DNA of 64,000 nt, taken from positions 1,302,001 through 1,366,000 of the forward strand of contig BPJS01000001.1 of assembly GCA_026004735.1 (NCBI GenBank). The letters run 5' to 3'. Under the pieces are notes generated by a model, which worked only from the letters and a program-made list of their open reading frames with translations, ran no database searches and was not told the origin of the DNA. The position numbers were made by a program, and so were the translations under genes. This DNA is from Isosphaeraceae bacterium (GTDB lineage Bacteria > Planctomycetota > Planctomycetia > Isosphaerales > Isosphaeraceae). Of the stretch, positions 1 to 10,492 are shown piece by piece. Position 1 is the stretch's first letter. Every line of letters begins with the position of its first letter.

Positions 1-2
1 AC

Positions 3-458
3 ATCGTCCAGGTGATGACGACCACGCCGACCGAGCGTAAGACCGACCTGGGCGCGATCTTCCACGACCTGGCCGAGCGCTTCACCAAGCGAGGTCTGGT
101 GATCCTGATTTCGGACCTGTTCGACGATCCGACCCGCGTCCTGGCCGGCCTGCGTCACTTCCGCCACCGTCGCCACGACCTGATCGTTTTCCAGGTGCTC
201 GACCCGGCTGAATTAGATTTTCCGTTCCGCCAGACCACTCTGTTCAAGGGGCTCGAGGAGCTGGGCCAGGTCTTGGTCGAACCGGTGCTGCTCCGCCATG
301 CGTATCAGCAGGAGATCGAGAGCTTCTGCAGCGAGCTGCGACGCGGTTGCCAGTCGATGAATATCGACTACCTCTTGCTCCGCACCGATCAGGCCCTCGA
401 TGCCGCGCTGTCCGGCTACCTGGCCACCCGATCCGCCCGGCTGAGCCGCTTCCGCTGA
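3..458 (+). CDS. DUF58 domain protein, C-terminal part (5' end outside window)
   Basis: The reading frame is open to the left edge, so only the last 151 residues are present. They contain the DUF58-type stretch (a GLVILISDLFDD-like segment followed by HDLIVFQVLDPAE) typical of proteins encoded between MoxR ATPases and VWA/BatA proteins. DUF58 proteins are thought to belong to MoxR-linked envelope or chaperone-like assemblies; the molecular role is not settled. The next gene, a BatA-like VWA protein, starts 74 bp downstream on the same strand, which matches the usual MoxR-DUF58-BatA order. A MoxR gene is expected just left of the window but cannot be seen. Confidence 0.8.
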   Translation: MVQVMTTTPTERKTDLGAIFHDLAERFTKRGLVILISDLFDDPTRVLAGLRHFRHRRHDLIVFQVLDPAELDFPFRQTTLFKGLEELGQVLVEPVLLRHAYQQEIESFCSELRRGCQSMNIDYLLLRTDQALDAALSGYLATRSARLSRFR

Positions 459-532
459 GGCGGTGTTCAAGCCGCTCTGGTTGATGTTCGTCCCGATCGC
501 CCGATTCTGATCCCGCCGTCCACGAGCCACCT

Positions 533-2791
533 ATGCCGCCCGTTCTGTCCTCAGCGTTTGGCAGCCCCTTGATGCTCTGGGGACTGGCTGGTGCCGCGCT
601 GCCGATCCTGATCCACCTGCTCAATCGCCGTAAGTACCGTGAGACGACGTGGGCGGCCATGAGCTTCCTGCTGGCGGCGATCCGGAAGAATCAGAAGCGG
701 ATTCGCCTCGAGCAATGGATTCTGCTGGCCGTGCGGACCCTCCTGATCGTCCTGCTGGCGCTGGCGATGGCCCGACCGGCTCTGGAATCGCTCTCCAACC
801 TGGGCCTGCTGACCGGTCGCCGCCACTGGGTTCTAGCCCTCGACGCCTCGATGAGCATGGAAACCCGTCAGAATGGGACGACCCGCTTCGAACGCGCCCG
901 CGAGGCCGCTCGTCAGTTCGTCTCTCAAGCTCGAGCGGGCGACGGCTTCAGCCTGCTCACCCTCGGCGCAACCCCTCGGGTCGTGATCGGAGCGCCCTCG
1001 TTCTCCCAGGAGGCGGTCCTTCGCGCCCTCGACGGACTCAGCCCCACCCACACCATCCACGACCCGCTCGCCTCCCTTCGTGCCCTGCGTGAGGTTCTGC
1101 TCGCCTCCGACATCCCCCGCAAGGAGGTCGTGGTCTTCTCGGATTTCCAGCGGACCTCCTGGGAAACCGACGCCGCCGGCGTCGGTGAGCAGGCCCGGAT
1201 TGACGCCGTCCGCCGCTTTGCGGCGTTGTCTCCTAGGCTGGCGTTGATTGATGTCGCCGGTCCCGCCGACCGGAATCGCGCTGTGGTCGCCCTCGAATCC
1301 CAACCGCGCTTTGTCACACCGGGTACGGTCGTCGAGCTTCGAGCGAGGGTCGAGGCGTTTGGAGCCGGCTTCCCCTCGGGCCGCGCCCGCCTGGTCGTCG
1401 ACGGCCGCGTCATTGCCGGCCAGGAGCAGCAAGTCCCCCCTCTGGAGGCCGGTCAGAACGCCGAGCTGGCGTTCCATCACGCATTTAACGCTCCGGGCGA
1501 CTCGATCGTCGAAGTCCGCCTCGACAATGACAGCTTGCCCGTCGACGACCGCCGGGCCGCCTCGATCACCGTCCGCGACTCGATCCGCGTTCTGCTCGTC
1601 GACGGCGATCCCCGGCCCGGTCTGTTTGAGTCGGAGACCGCCTACCTGGCCGAAGCCATCAGTCCCGAACCGGACTCCCCCGGCCAACCCCGGCCGATCC
1701 TTGCCCAGATTGTCAACGAAGCCCAGCTCCTTCGCCTCGACCTATCGACCTTCGAGGTGATCGCTCTCTGCAACCTGGCCCGCGTTCCCCGCGAAGTTGT
1801 CCCTATGCTCGAAGCCTTCCTGGCCCAGGGAGGCGGCCTGGTTGTCTTCACCGGAGACCAGGTCCAGGCCGACCAGTACAACCGCGTTCTCTTCGACGGC
1901 GACCGGGGGATCCTCCCAGCACAAATCGGACCGGCCGTTGGCGACGCCAGCGACTGGGCCAATGCCCGGCCGATCGAACCCCGCGGCTTCGACCATCCGA
2001 TTGTGGCCGACTTTCAGGGCCAACCCGACCCTGTCCGCGCTAGCCTGACCAACGTGCGGTTTACTCGTTACCATCGCCTCAATCTCCCCCCCGAGACATC
2101 TGCACGAATTGCCATCGGCGTGGGCGGCGATCCCCTGATCGTCGAGGCACAACGCGGACGCGGCCGCGTCATCCTGGTCGCAACTTCCGCCGATCGGGAC
2201 TGGACGAGCTGGCCCGTTCACCAGAGCTACCCGGCCGTTATGGAGCGGATTGTCCTGGAGGCGGCTGCCGGCCGGCTGGCCGAACGCACCGCGCGGGTCG
2301 GCGAGCCGCTCCAGGCCGTGCTGCCCGCCTCGGCATCCGGCGCGGAAGCCTTGGTCACGCTGCCCTCCGACCTGATCTCGCCGAGCGATACCCCCGAACC
2401 GCCTCAGCGGATCCCCCTGATCGCCGAAGGCACGAGCGTCTGGCTCCGCACCGACCCGACCGAGCGCACCGGCGCCTACCGTGTCGAAGTCGGGCCGCCG
2501 GTCGGCTTCCTGGCTCGATTCGCCGTCAATCCCGACCCAGCCGAAAGCCGGGTCGAGCGCCTCGATGCCGCCGCCCTCCGAGCGACCTGGCCCGGTTTGG
2601 AATTCGACCTCCGCCCGGCCGATCAGCTTGCCCCAGAACGAAGCCTGACCCCTCCGGCTGCCGCCGAACTGCATCGCCCCTTGCTCTGGGGCGTGCTCTG
2701 CTTGCTGCTCGTCGAATCGGTCCTCGCCTGGTGGTTTGGCAACCGGGCCGGCTGGGCACCCGCTGGAGTCGCGACCCACCATGGCCGCTGA
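533..2791 (+). CDS. BatA-like membrane protein with von Willebrand factor A domain
   Basis: 752 aa. The first about 85 residues form the BatA/aerotolerance N-terminal domain: a membrane segment near residues 14-30 with the IPILIHLLNRR-type signature and a second near 66-85 ending in ARPAL. A VWA domain follows with a MIDAS-like D104-A-S106-M-S108. Around residues 350-470 lies a glutamine-amidotransferase-like fold starting LLVDGDPRPG, and a last hydrophobic segment sits near the C-terminus before a short tail. This is the common planctomycete form of BatA. The stop overlaps the next gene by 11 bp, so translation is probably coupled. It probably works with the DUF58 protein and the second VWA protein as a membrane complex; no substrate can be inferred. 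Confidence 0.85.
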   Translation: MPPVLSSAFGSPLMLWGLAGAALPILIHLLNRRKYRETTWAAMSFLLAAIRKNQKRIRLEQWILLAVRTLLIVLLALAMARPALESLSNLGLLTGRRHWVLALDASMSMETRQNGTTRFERAREAARQFVSQARAGDGFSLLTLGATPRVVIGAPSFSQEAVLRALDGLSPTHTIHDPLASLRALREVLLASDIPRKEVVVFSDFQRTSWETDAAGVGEQARIDAVRRFAALSPRLALIDVAGPADRNRAVVALESQPRFVTPGTVVELRARVEAFGAGFPSGRARLVVDGRVIAGQEQQVPPLEAGQNAELAFHHAFNAPGDSIVEVRLDNDSLPVDDRRAASITVRDSIRVLLVDGDPRPGLFESETAYLAEAISPEPDSPGQPRPILAQIVNEAQLLRLDLSTFEVIALCNLARVPREVVPMLEAFLAQGGGLVVFTGDQVQADQYNRVLFDGDRGILPAQIGPAVGDASDWANARPIEPRGFDHPIVADFQGQPDPVRASLTNVRFTRYHRLNLPPETSARIAIGVGGDPLIVEAQRGRGRVILVATSADRDWTSWPVHQSYPAVMERIVLEAAAGRLAERTARVGEPLQAVLPASASGAEALVTLPSDLISPSDTPEPPQRIPLIAEGTSVWLRTDPTERTGAYRVEVGPPVGFLARFAVNPDPAESRVERLDAAALRATWPGLEFDLRPADQLAPERSLTPPAAAELHRPLLWGVLCLLLVESVLAWWFGNRAGWAPAGVATHHGR

Positions 2792-5498
2792 AAGCAACCA
2801 CCAGTCTGCCCGGATCGCTATTCGCCTGGTCTTCCTCGGCGCTGCTGTGCTCTTGGGACTCCTGGCCCTAAGGTTTGGCCCCAGCCTCGCCCGTCACGCC
2901 GGCTGGACTCCACCCTCCGGGTCGCCCACCCCGACCGGTTCTTTCCGCCCTCTCCAACCGCTCGAGGACGCCCTCGCACACTGGCTCGCCGCCACTCTGG
3001 CCGAACCCCCGCCCCGCGGCGAAATCCTCAGCCCGCAAATCCGCTACCAGCACCCCTGGCCCCAGGGACTCTTCCTTCTGGTCGCCTTAGGCGGAACAGC
3101 GTTGATCGTCGCCCTCTACCGCCGCGAGGCCTCGGCACCTCCCGGTGCCCGCGCTTTGTTGACCAGCCTGCGGATCGGCCTGCTGCTGCTGGCCATGCTC
3201 TTCCTCGCCGAGGCGGCCCTGACCCTGGATCGGTTCGGGCTACCCACGTTCGTGATCCTGATCGACGACTCGGCTAGCTCCCAGGTGGAAGACGCGTTTG
3301 CCGACCCCGCCACCCAGGCCCGCGCCGCCCAGCTTGCCCAAATCGCCGAACGCCCCCAAGCCGACCGGCTCGCCTTGGCTCTGGGCCGACTGCTCGAAGA
3401 CAACGCCCAGTTGCTCCGTTTTCTGGCCGAGCGTCAGCGGGTCCGGCTCTATCGCGTCTCCGACGCGGCGGTCCAGATCGCCGAGATCGAACGCCCCGAC
3501 CAGGTCGATGAGATCCTCTCGCGCCTCAAATCGCTGGACACGTCCGGCCAGCACTCACGCCTCGGCGAGGCTGTGGCCCAGGTGCTCCGCGACCTGAGCG
3601 GCTCCCCGCCGACGGCCATCCTGCTGTTCTCCGACGGCCAGACGACCGACGGCCTCCGCCTGACCGAAGCCGCCGAACTGGCCCACAAGCAGGGCGTCCC
3701 TCTGTTTACCATCGGCCTAGGCGACGAAACCCCCCCGCTCGACCTGTCGCTCTCCGACCTGCAGGTCGACGACGTTGTGTTTGTCGACGACGTCATCCGT
3801 TTCACGGCCCGGCTCTCAGCCCGCGGCACCCAGGCCGGATCGCCGGCCAGCTCCTCAGCCACGATCCGGCTCCTGCGCCGCCGTCCCGATGGGAGCCTTG
3901 AACCGCTCGAATCCCGCTCGGCGGCAATCCCGCCGGAGGGCGAGCCGGCCCGCGTCGAGATCGCCCACCGCCCGACCGAGGTCGGCGCCTCCACGTTCGT
4001 CCTCGAGGTCGAGCCGTTGCCTCGCGAACGCCAGCGCGACAACAACCAGATCGACCGCGTCGTCGAGGTCCGCGACCAGAAACTCCGCGTCCTCTACGTC
4101 GAGGGCGAACCGCGATGGGAATTCCGCTATCTGAAGACTTACCTCGAACGCGACACAACCATCGACCTCCGGGTTCTGCTCCAACTGTCCGATGACCGCT
4201 ACGCCGAACAGGATCGCTCAGCCCTGCCCGAGTTCCCCCCCGGCAATGACTCGCCCGACGGACTCTTCAGCTTCGACGTCCTGATCCTGGGCGACGTCGA
4301 CCCCAGCCTGCTCAACACCCGACAGATGGAGGATATCGTCGAATTCGTGACCAAAAAGGGCGGCGGACTCTATCTGATCGCTGGAATGCTCAACCCTCTG
4401 GGTTTTGGCGGCAAACCGCTCGAACAGCTCCTGCCGATCCGCCTTGAGGATGCCCGCAATCCGGTCGTCGCCGGGATCCCGGTCGAACCCTTCCAGCTCC
4501 AACCTACCCCCGCGGGCCTGGCCAGCCCGCTCTTCCGACTCGGGGACGACGAAGCCCAGAGCCGCCAGATCCGCGAACGCCTGCAACCTTCACTCTGGTA
4601 CTTCGAAGCCCCCCGCATCCAGCCGGCCGCCGTCGTCCTCGCCGAGCATCCCACGCAGCCCGGCGCCAACGGCAAACTTCCCCTGATCGTCACCCACAAC
4701 GTCGGCGCGGGCCGCGTCCTCTTCAGTGCCGTCGACGACACCTGGCGCTGGCGGTTCCGGGTTGGCGACCGCTACTTCGGCCGCTATTGGGTCCAGGCCC
4801 TCCGTTACCTCGCCGCGGGCCGCCGGGCTGGCTCTCGCCAGGCGGAAGTGGTCGCCGACCGCCGCCGCTACCTTCGCGGCCAGCCGATCCGTCTGAGCGT
4901 CCGCTTCCTCAACCCCGCTCTGGTCCGCGACCAAAATCTGGTTCAAGCCGAACTCCGACGCGAAGGCCTGCCCCCGCGGACTCTCAGCCTCCGGCTCCTG
5001 CCCGGCTCCTCCGAGTCACCCACCTTCGAAACCACGCTGACCGATCTGCCTCAGGGGCGCTACAGCCTCAGGCTGGTTCCTCCGCCAGTGCTCGACGGCG
5101 AACCACCCAGCATCAGCTTCCAGGTCGACCCGCCGGCGGGTGAGTTTGTCCGCCTCGAACTGAACCGCGAAGAATTGATCGCCGCGGCCCGCATCTCCCA
5201 GGGTCACTACTTCCGGTGGGACGAAACCGCCAAACCTGTCGCCGATTTAGCTCAACCGTCCCCGCGAACCGAGCCTGCCAGCCCGCCCGCCGCCGTCGTC
5301 CTCGACGACGACTCCGGCCCGCCAGCGAGCAGCCCACCCCCGTTACGATCCCTGAACGAACTTCTGCCCGCCCCGCAACTGGTTCCTCTCGACGCCGACC
5401 CACCCATCCCCCTCTGGAACTCCTGGCCCCTGTTTCTGACCTTCCTAAGCCTCATTGCCATCGAATGGATTGTCCGCAAGCGACTTCGCATGACCTGA
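2781..5498 (+). CDS. VWA / glutamine-amidotransferase-like membrane protein
   Basis: 905 aa from the ATG at 2781, which lies inside the end of the BatA-like gene. An upstream in-frame start at 2736 would add 15 residues without a membrane or signal feature and is less likely. Three N-terminal hydrophobic segments precede a VWA domain with a metal-site-like DDSASS near residue 160 and LFSDGQTTDG near 281. A second domain begins at LRVLYVEGEPRWEFRYLK near residue 435, the amidotransferase-like fold seen in this family. One C-terminal membrane helix ends KRLRMT. It is a paralogue in architecture of the preceding protein. The two together look like the core of a MoxR/VWA envelope system; enzymatic activity of the amidotransferase-like part is doubtful. 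Confidence 0.82.
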   Translation: MAAESNHQSARIAIRLVFLGAAVLLGLLALRFGPSLARHAGWTPPSGSPTPTGSFRPLQPLEDALAHWLAATLAEPPPRGEILSPQIRYQHPWPQGLFLLVALGGTALIVALYRREASAPPGARALLTSLRIGLLLLAMLFLAEAALTLDRFGLPTFVILIDDSASSQVEDAFADPATQARAAQLAQIAERPQADRLALALGRLLEDNAQLLRFLAERQRVRLYRVSDAAVQIAEIERPDQVDEILSRLKSLDTSGQHSRLGEAVAQVLRDLSGSPPTAILLFSDGQTTDGLRLTEAAELAHKQGVPLFTIGLGDETPPLDLSLSDLQVDDVVFVDDVIRFTARLSARGTQAGSPASSSATIRLLRRRPDGSLEPLESRSAAIPPEGEPARVEIAHRPTEVGASTFVLEVEPLPRERQRDNNQIDRVVEVRDQKLRVLYVEGEPRWEFRYLKTYLERDTTIDLRVLLQLSDDRYAEQDRSALPEFPPGNDSPDGLFSFDVLILGDVDPSLLNTRQMEDIVEFVTKKGGGLYLIAGMLNPLGFGGKPLEQLLPIRLEDARNPVVAGIPVEPFQLQPTPAGLASPLFRLGDDEAQSRQIRERLQPSLWYFEAPRIQPAAVVLAEHPTQPGANGKLPLIVTHNVGAGRVLFSAVDDTWRWRFRVGDRYFGRYWVQALRYLAAGRRAGSRQAEVVADRRRYLRGQPIRLSVRFLNPALVRDQNLVQAELRREGLPPRTLSLRLLPGSSESPTFETTLTDLPQGRYSLRLVPPPVLDGEPPSISFQVDPPAGEFVRLELNREELIAAARISQGHYFRWDETAKPVADLAQPSPRTEPASPPAAVVLDDDSGPPASSPPPLRSLNELLPAPQLVPLDADPPIPLWNSWPLFLTFLSLIAIEWIVRKRLRMT

Positions 5499-5612
5499 TC
5501 CTCGGCCTCCCTACTATCGAAAAATCGAAAGCTCGACCTGCGACAATTTCGGAGAATGCGATAGAATCCCTTGGTGGCCCTCCGCCCTGTTGCCCGTCGA
5601 AAGGAGGCGCTG

Positions 5613-8600
5613 ATGTCCCATCCGCTGGAGCGTCGACTCGCCACTCTGCGGCGTCAGGTCCGGCGTTTGCTCGCCTTGCACGGTTTGGGGATCGTGGTTG
5701 CCGGGCTGCTGGCCTCGGTCCTGTTTGCGTGCCTGCTCGACTGGCTCTTTCACCTTTCGCGCGAGATTCGGGCGCTTCTGCTGGTGGGAATTGTTGGTCT
5801 GACCACCTGGCTCCTGGTTCGCCATGTTTTCATTCCGCTGCTGATTCGGTTCCGCGACCTGGACGTCGCGCTGCGGATCGAGCAGCGGTGGCCGGGCCTG
5901 CAAGACCGCTTGGCCACAACCGTTCAGTTCCTCGGCTTGCGAGGTCGGGGGCCGGAGATCGAGGCTCGGTTCGGCTCTTCCGAACTGCGCGAGGAGACGA
6001 TCCGCCGCACCCTGTCCGAAGTCGAGTCGATCGACTTTCGTGAAGTGGTCGATCCGCGTCCCGCGCGTCAGGCCGTGCTGATAGCGGCCTTACCGGTAGT
6101 GGTGGGGTTGCTCCTGTTGGGTCTGGCGCCGGGTCTCTGCCTGATCGCCCTCGATCGGCTTGTCCGCCCGCTCGGTCCGACGCAATGGCCGCGTCAGACG
6201 CATCTGGTCGTTATCGAGCCTCGGTCGGATACCCCGCGGTTGGCCAAAGGGGACCCGTTCCGCCTCGAGGTCGGGGTCGCGCCCGGCGAGGCGATTCCCG
6301 AGTCCGGCGAGGTGATCTACCGCTTCGCCAACGGCGAGGTCCTGACCCGCCGCCTCGGAACCCGACTCGGCGGCGCCCAAGCCAACGAGCCGGATCGACT
6401 GACCGACCGCCTCGCCGAGGTCAATCAGTCGTTTACGTTCACCGTCCGCGCCGGCGACGACGAAACCCTGCCCCGCGCCGTCGAGGTGATCCCCCCACCC
6501 GCACTGACCCACGCCCGCGCTTTGCTGACCCCGCCGCCCCACACCGGCGAGCCACCCTCGTGGATCGAGCCGCTCGGTGCACGCGTCGCGCCCAGCGCCA
6601 CCTTCGCCCTCGATCGCGTCGTCGAAGGCTCGATCGTCGAGATCCAGGCCACCGCCAGCAAGCCGCTGGCCACCGTTACGCTTGATGCGACCGCCCAGGC
6701 CCCATGGAATCCTCATCCCGCCTCCCCATCCGACTCCGCTTCACCGACCGCTTCCGTCTCCCCGGCCTCCCAGCCGGAAGTCTCCTTGGAGGATACGGGG
6801 CTTCAACTGGTCGCGCGCTTCACGGCCCTGAGCTCGGGCACCTTCGCCTTCTCCCTCAAAGATCGCGAGGGGTTCACATCCCGCCCCCGGGAGGCCGTTC
6901 GGTTCGCCGTCGATGCCCTGGCCGACACCCCCCCGTCGATCCATTTTGAGGAGCCCACGAGCAACCGGGACGTGACCGCCCAAGCCTTGGTTCCCGTCCG
7001 GCTCCAGGCGACCGACGACTTCGGTCTGACCCGAATCCAGCTCGAAATCGAAGTGGCCAGCGCCGGTAGTTCGGAGTTCGTCGCCCGTGACCCCCTGCCG
7101 CTCTGGAGCCCGGCCTCCGACGAAGCTCCCCACACCGTCCGGGAACGCTCTCTGGAGCAGACGCTCGACCTCTCCTCCCTCCAACTTCAACCCGGCATGG
7201 TAGTGACGATTCAGGGCGTCGCCTACGACAACGACGGACGCCTCGGCCCGAAACCGGGTCGAAGCCGCACCATCCAACTCCGCATCCTCGACGAGCCTAA
7301 GATCGCCGAGCAACTCGACGAACGCCGCCGGGCCATCCGCGAGGAGATCGCGCGCATTCTCGAAATGCAGCGTCAGGCGCTCCGCACCGTCGGCGACACC
7401 CGCCGTGCGCTCGAACAGGACGCCCAGCTCCGCGACGAACAGCGCGACGCCGTCCGAAACGCCGGGTCGCTTCAACGCCAGGTCACCAGCCGCGTCGCCG
7501 ACCCCGCCGAGGGACTTCGCGGCAAAGTCGAACGATTCCTCGACGATCAAGCCAACCTCCGGCTCGCGAACCCGGACGCCCGCGACCAGATGGAACGTAT
7601 CCGCCAGGCCGTCGCACGGGTCGAAACCGAACATCTCAATCCCGCCGAGCAGCACCTCACCCGCGCGATCGCCGCCTTGGAGGAACCGAGCCGTCCCAAT
7701 TCCCTTGATTCCGACGCCACGCCCCCCGCCGAGACCACGGCCGACGCAAACCGGGCTTCCCCCGACTCCCGATCCCTGCTCGATCCCAACCGTCCTCGCC
7801 CACCCTCGGCCAGGCCGGATGCCCCGCAACCGCCAACCGATGCCTCGACGCCCCGCCCGGCCGATGCTGCTCCGTCCGGAGATACCTCCCGACCTTCAAC
7901 GTCCGCGCCACCGGGTCGTCCGACAGCCCGGCCCGGTGACGCAGCCAATCCGCCTTCTGCTCCAGAGCCGAGCGGCCCGCGCGACCGCGCCGCGACTGCC
8001 GACCTGGCCCAAGCCGCCGACAACCAGTCGGCAATCGCCGACGAGCTTCAGCGTATGCTCGACAGCCTGGGTGAGTTTGAGACGTATCGCGGGATGGTCC
8101 GGGAAGCCAAAAATCTCTTGAACGAACAGCGCGAGGCGGCCCAAGCCGCGGACAAAATCGCCGATGAAAACGACTTGGAGGGCAAGAGTCTCGACGCCCT
8201 GAGTCCGGAGCAGAGGGCGGATCTGGCCAATGCGGCCGCCCGTCAGTCGGCCGTGGGCGATGACCTGCGCCGGCTTGAGTCCAAACTCGACGAGGTGGCC
8301 CGCGGCCTTGAGACCGCCGACCCTCTGGCCGCGGCGGCTCTGCGTGAGGCGGCCGCCAATAGCCGCCGTCGCCAGACCGCCAGCAAGGCCGGCCAGGCTG
8401 GCCAGGAGCTTGCTAACAACCAGCTCGGGCGCGCCCGCCAGTCCCAGCAGGACGTCGAGCAGGGCCTCAAGAAACTGGTCGACGAGCTTCAGAATCGTCG
8501 GGCCAACGAAATCGCCCGGCTCGTCCAGGAACTCCAGAACGCCGAGGCGGCGCTCGAAGACCTGCGTCAGCGCCAGGCCGAGAATCGCCGCAACACAGCT

Positions 8601-9548
8601 CGCGCTGCCCGTAATCCTGACCCCCAGGCTCGTGCCGAGGAACTACGCAAACTGGCCCGCGAGCAGCGTCAGATCGAATCGGAACTCCGGCGTCAGCTCC
8701 AGAAACTCCAGAAACTGCGCGCCGACGCGGCCGCCCGTTCCGGTCAACGCGTCGCCGAACGGATGACTAAGGCCGCCCAGAATCAGGAAGCCGATGACGC
8801 CGACGACGCTCAGGACGAGCAGGATCAGGCCCTGGCCCAGCTTGAGCAGATGCAAGACGAGCTGGAGCAGGCTCGCCGCGACGCCGAAGAACAGCTCGCT
8901 ATGGAGCAGCTTTCCCGCATACAGGACGACCTGGCCAACCTGGCCCAGCGTCACGACGAGCTCGTGGCGCAAACCGAGCCGTACGGCAAGCTGGCCCGGG
9001 AGGGTGCTCTCACCCGAGCCCAACGGCGGAGCGTCGTCGGCCTGGGCCGCGCCCAGGACGCGCTCCGGGCCGAGGCCGACGATCTGGCCGGCTCCCTCGA
9101 CGCGGCCCCGGTCTTTTCCCTGACCCTGAAGCGAGCCGCCGACTCCCTGCGCACCGCCACCGAGAGCCTCCGCCGCGGCGATCCCAGCCCTGAGGCACTC
9201 CTGGCCCAGCAGGCCGCCGCCCGTCGCTTCCACCAATTGCTTGACGCCCTCAAGTCCGACCCCAACGCCGCTGGCGGCCAGGCTGGCGGCGAAGGCGGTG
9301 GCGGAGCCGGTGGCGCCGGCGGTGGCGGCGGCGACGGAATCCCTGCGGTCGCCCAGCTCAAGCTCCTCAAGGCTCTGCAAGAAGAAATCAACGAACGGAC
9401 CGAAGCGCTCGACCTGCTCCGCCAGCGCGGTAAAACGCTCAGCCCCGAGCAGCAAGCCGAGTTTGCCCGCCTCGAGTCCGAGCAACGCGAAGTCGGCGAC
9501 CTGGTTCGCGACCTGACCCGCCCACGCCGCCCGGACGGCGAGGAGTGA
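5613..9548 (+). CDS. DUF4175-like membrane-anchored coiled-coil protein
   Basis: 1311 aa. The start at 5613 is preceded by a strong AAGGAGG at 5601-5607; the frame is open further upstream but without a ribosome-binding site. Three hydrophobic segments lie in the first about 180 residues, followed by beta-rich sequence, then a very long Gln/Arg/Glu/Ala-rich coiled coil from about residue 563 almost to the end. A Pro/Ala/Thr/Ser-rich linker sits near residues 700-800, and a glycine-rich tract near 1230 breaks the coil. This is the layout of the DUF4175 family, regularly encoded after BatA/VWA genes in planctomycetes. Likely role: a large periplasmic or cytoplasmic scaffold for the VWA complex. 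The function is inferred from position only. Confidence 0.78.
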   Translation: MSHPLERRLATLRRQVRRLLALHGLGIVVAGLLASVLFACLLDWLFHLSREIRALLLVGIVGLTTWLLVRHVFIPLLIRFRDLDVALRIEQRWPGLQDRLATTVQFLGLRGRGPEIEARFGSSELREETIRRTLSEVESIDFREVVDPRPARQAVLIAALPVVVGLLLLGLAPGLCLIALDRLVRPLGPTQWPRQTHLVVIEPRSDTPRLAKGDPFRLEVGVAPGEAIPESGEVIYRFANGEVLTRRLGTRLGGAQANEPDRLTDRLAEVNQSFTFTVRAGDDETLPRAVEVIPPPALTHARALLTPPPHTGEPPSWIEPLGARVAPSATFALDRVVEGSIVEIQATASKPLATVTLDATAQAPWNPHPASPSDSASPTASVSPASQPEVSLEDTGLQLVARFTALSSGTFAFSLKDREGFTSRPREAVRFAVDALADTPPSIHFEEPTSNRDVTAQALVPVRLQATDDFGLTRIQLEIEVASAGSSEFVARDPLPLWSPASDEAPHTVRERSLEQTLDLSSLQLQPGMVVTIQGVAYDNDGRLGPKPGRSRTIQLRILDEPKIAEQLDERRRAIREEIARILEMQRQALRTVGDTRRALEQDAQLRDEQRDAVRNAGSLQRQVTSRVADPAEGLRGKVERFLDDQANLRLANPDARDQMERIRQAVARVETEHLNPAEQHLTRAIAALEEPSRPNSLDSDATPPAETTADANRASPDSRSLLDPNRPRPPSARPDAPQPPTDASTPRPADAAPSGDTSRPSTSAPPGRPTARPGDAANPPSAPEPSGPRDRAATADLAQAADNQSAIADELQRMLDSLGEFETYRGMVREAKNLLNEQREAAQAADKIADENDLEGKSLDALSPEQRADLANAAARQSAVGDDLRRLESKLDEVARGLETADPLAAAALREAAANSRRRQTASKAGQAGQELANNQLGRARQSQQDVEQGLKKLVDELQNRRANEIARLVQELQNAEAALEDLRQRQAENRRNTARAARNPDPQARAEELRKLAREQRQIESELRRQLQKLQKLRADAAARSGQRVAERMTKAAQNQEADDADDAQDEQDQALAQLEQMQDELEQARRDAEEQLAMEQLSRIQDDLANLAQRHDELVAQTEPYGKLAREGALTRAQRRSVVGLGRAQDALRAEADDLAGSLDAAPVFSLTLKRAADSLRTATESLRRGDPSPEALLAQQAAARRFHQLLDALKSDPNAAGGQAGGEGGGGAGGAGGGGGDGIPAVAQLKLLKALQEEINERTEALDLLRQRGKTLSPEQQAEFARLESEQREVGDLVRDLTRPRRPDGEE

Positions 9549-9553
9549 TCGCC

Positions 9554-10492
9554 ATGACTGCCTCCCTTCGACACCGCCAGACGGCTGGTCTGACAATCGC
9601 TGGACCGATTCGACGCATGAGCCTCCTCGGGGCCGGATTGGCAATTCTCCTGGCTGCGACCGAGCCGCTCCTGGCCCAGGAACCGGCTCCCGACGCCGAT
9701 CTGGAGCGTCTCCTCGACCAGATCGATCCCCGGCCCGACTCCGACCTGGCAGACCAGCCATCCTCGAAAACCGGCGCTTCACCCAAGCCCGCTCAGCGGC
9801 CAACTGTTCCCGACGAAGCTCTCGACAGCCTGCTCGAGAAGCTCGGCCAGACCCGCGACCAACCTGATACACTCGACCCCACCGGTCCCTTTGTACCGGG
9901 TCAAACCCCACCTGATCCGGATGCCCGCGAGGGCGCTGGTCGGCAGCCTCCGGATGTCGGTCCGGACCCGCTCGATCCGTCCCGTCGAGCCTTGGATGAG
10001 CATCTCGAAGAGCTGACTGGGCGGATTCGTCGGAAACGCGCGCCCCAGGACCCTCAAACCGGTCCGCTGAGCCAAACGATCCGTAAGATCCGCGAGGTCG
10101 AAAAACGGCTCGGCGAAAACGAAACCGGCGAATCGGTTCGCCAGCGCCAGCGGGAAATCGTCAAGGACTTCGATCAACTGATCCAGCAGGCCCGTCAGGC
10201 CTCGCGTCGCTCGCGGAACCAGACCACCCAGGCCGGCGATCCTGGTTCCCAGCCGGGGCCGAACACCGGCAACACCGGGCTGGGCACCCCAGCCCAGCGC
10301 CCCAAGACGCCCACGGCCCGCGAGGTGATCGCCGCGGCCAAGGACGAATGGGGCCACCTGCCCCCCGAACTCCGCGCCGAAATGGAAAACGTCTTCAACG
10401 AGGGCGCGTTGCCCGGCCGTCGAGAATTGATCGAACGTTACTACCTGTCGATCAACCGCAAGGCCATCGAACGTCGCGGAGGCAGCCGATGA
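9554..10492 (+). CDS. exported protein of unknown function in VWA operon
   Basis: 312 aa from ATG 9554, which has GAGGAG eight bases upstream; a GTG at 9545 overlapping the previous stop is the alternative. A hydrophobic stretch ending LLAQEP near residues 25-41 looks like a signal peptide with a long basic leader. The rest is charged, Pro/Gln/Arg-rich and low in hydrophobics, with a coiled-coil-like section around residues 170-220. I do not recognise a named domain. The gene sits between DUF4175 and a prenyltransferase-repeat protein and overlaps the latter by 4 bp, so it is probably made with them and may be a partner of the coiled-coil protein. Confidence 0.65.
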   Translation: MTASLRHRQTAGLTIAGPIRRMSLLGAGLAILLAATEPLLAQEPAPDADLERLLDQIDPRPDSDLADQPSSKTGASPKPAQRPTVPDEALDSLLEKLGQTRDQPDTLDPTGPFVPGQTPPDPDAREGAGRQPPDVGPDPLDPSRRALDEHLEELTGRIRRKRAPQDPQTGPLSQTIRKIREVEKRLGENETGESVRQRQREIVKDFDQLIQQARQASRRSRNQTTQAGDPGSQPGPNTGNTGLGTPAQRPKTPTAREVIAAAKDEWGHLPPELRAEMENVFNEGALPGRRELIERYYLSINRKAIERRGGSR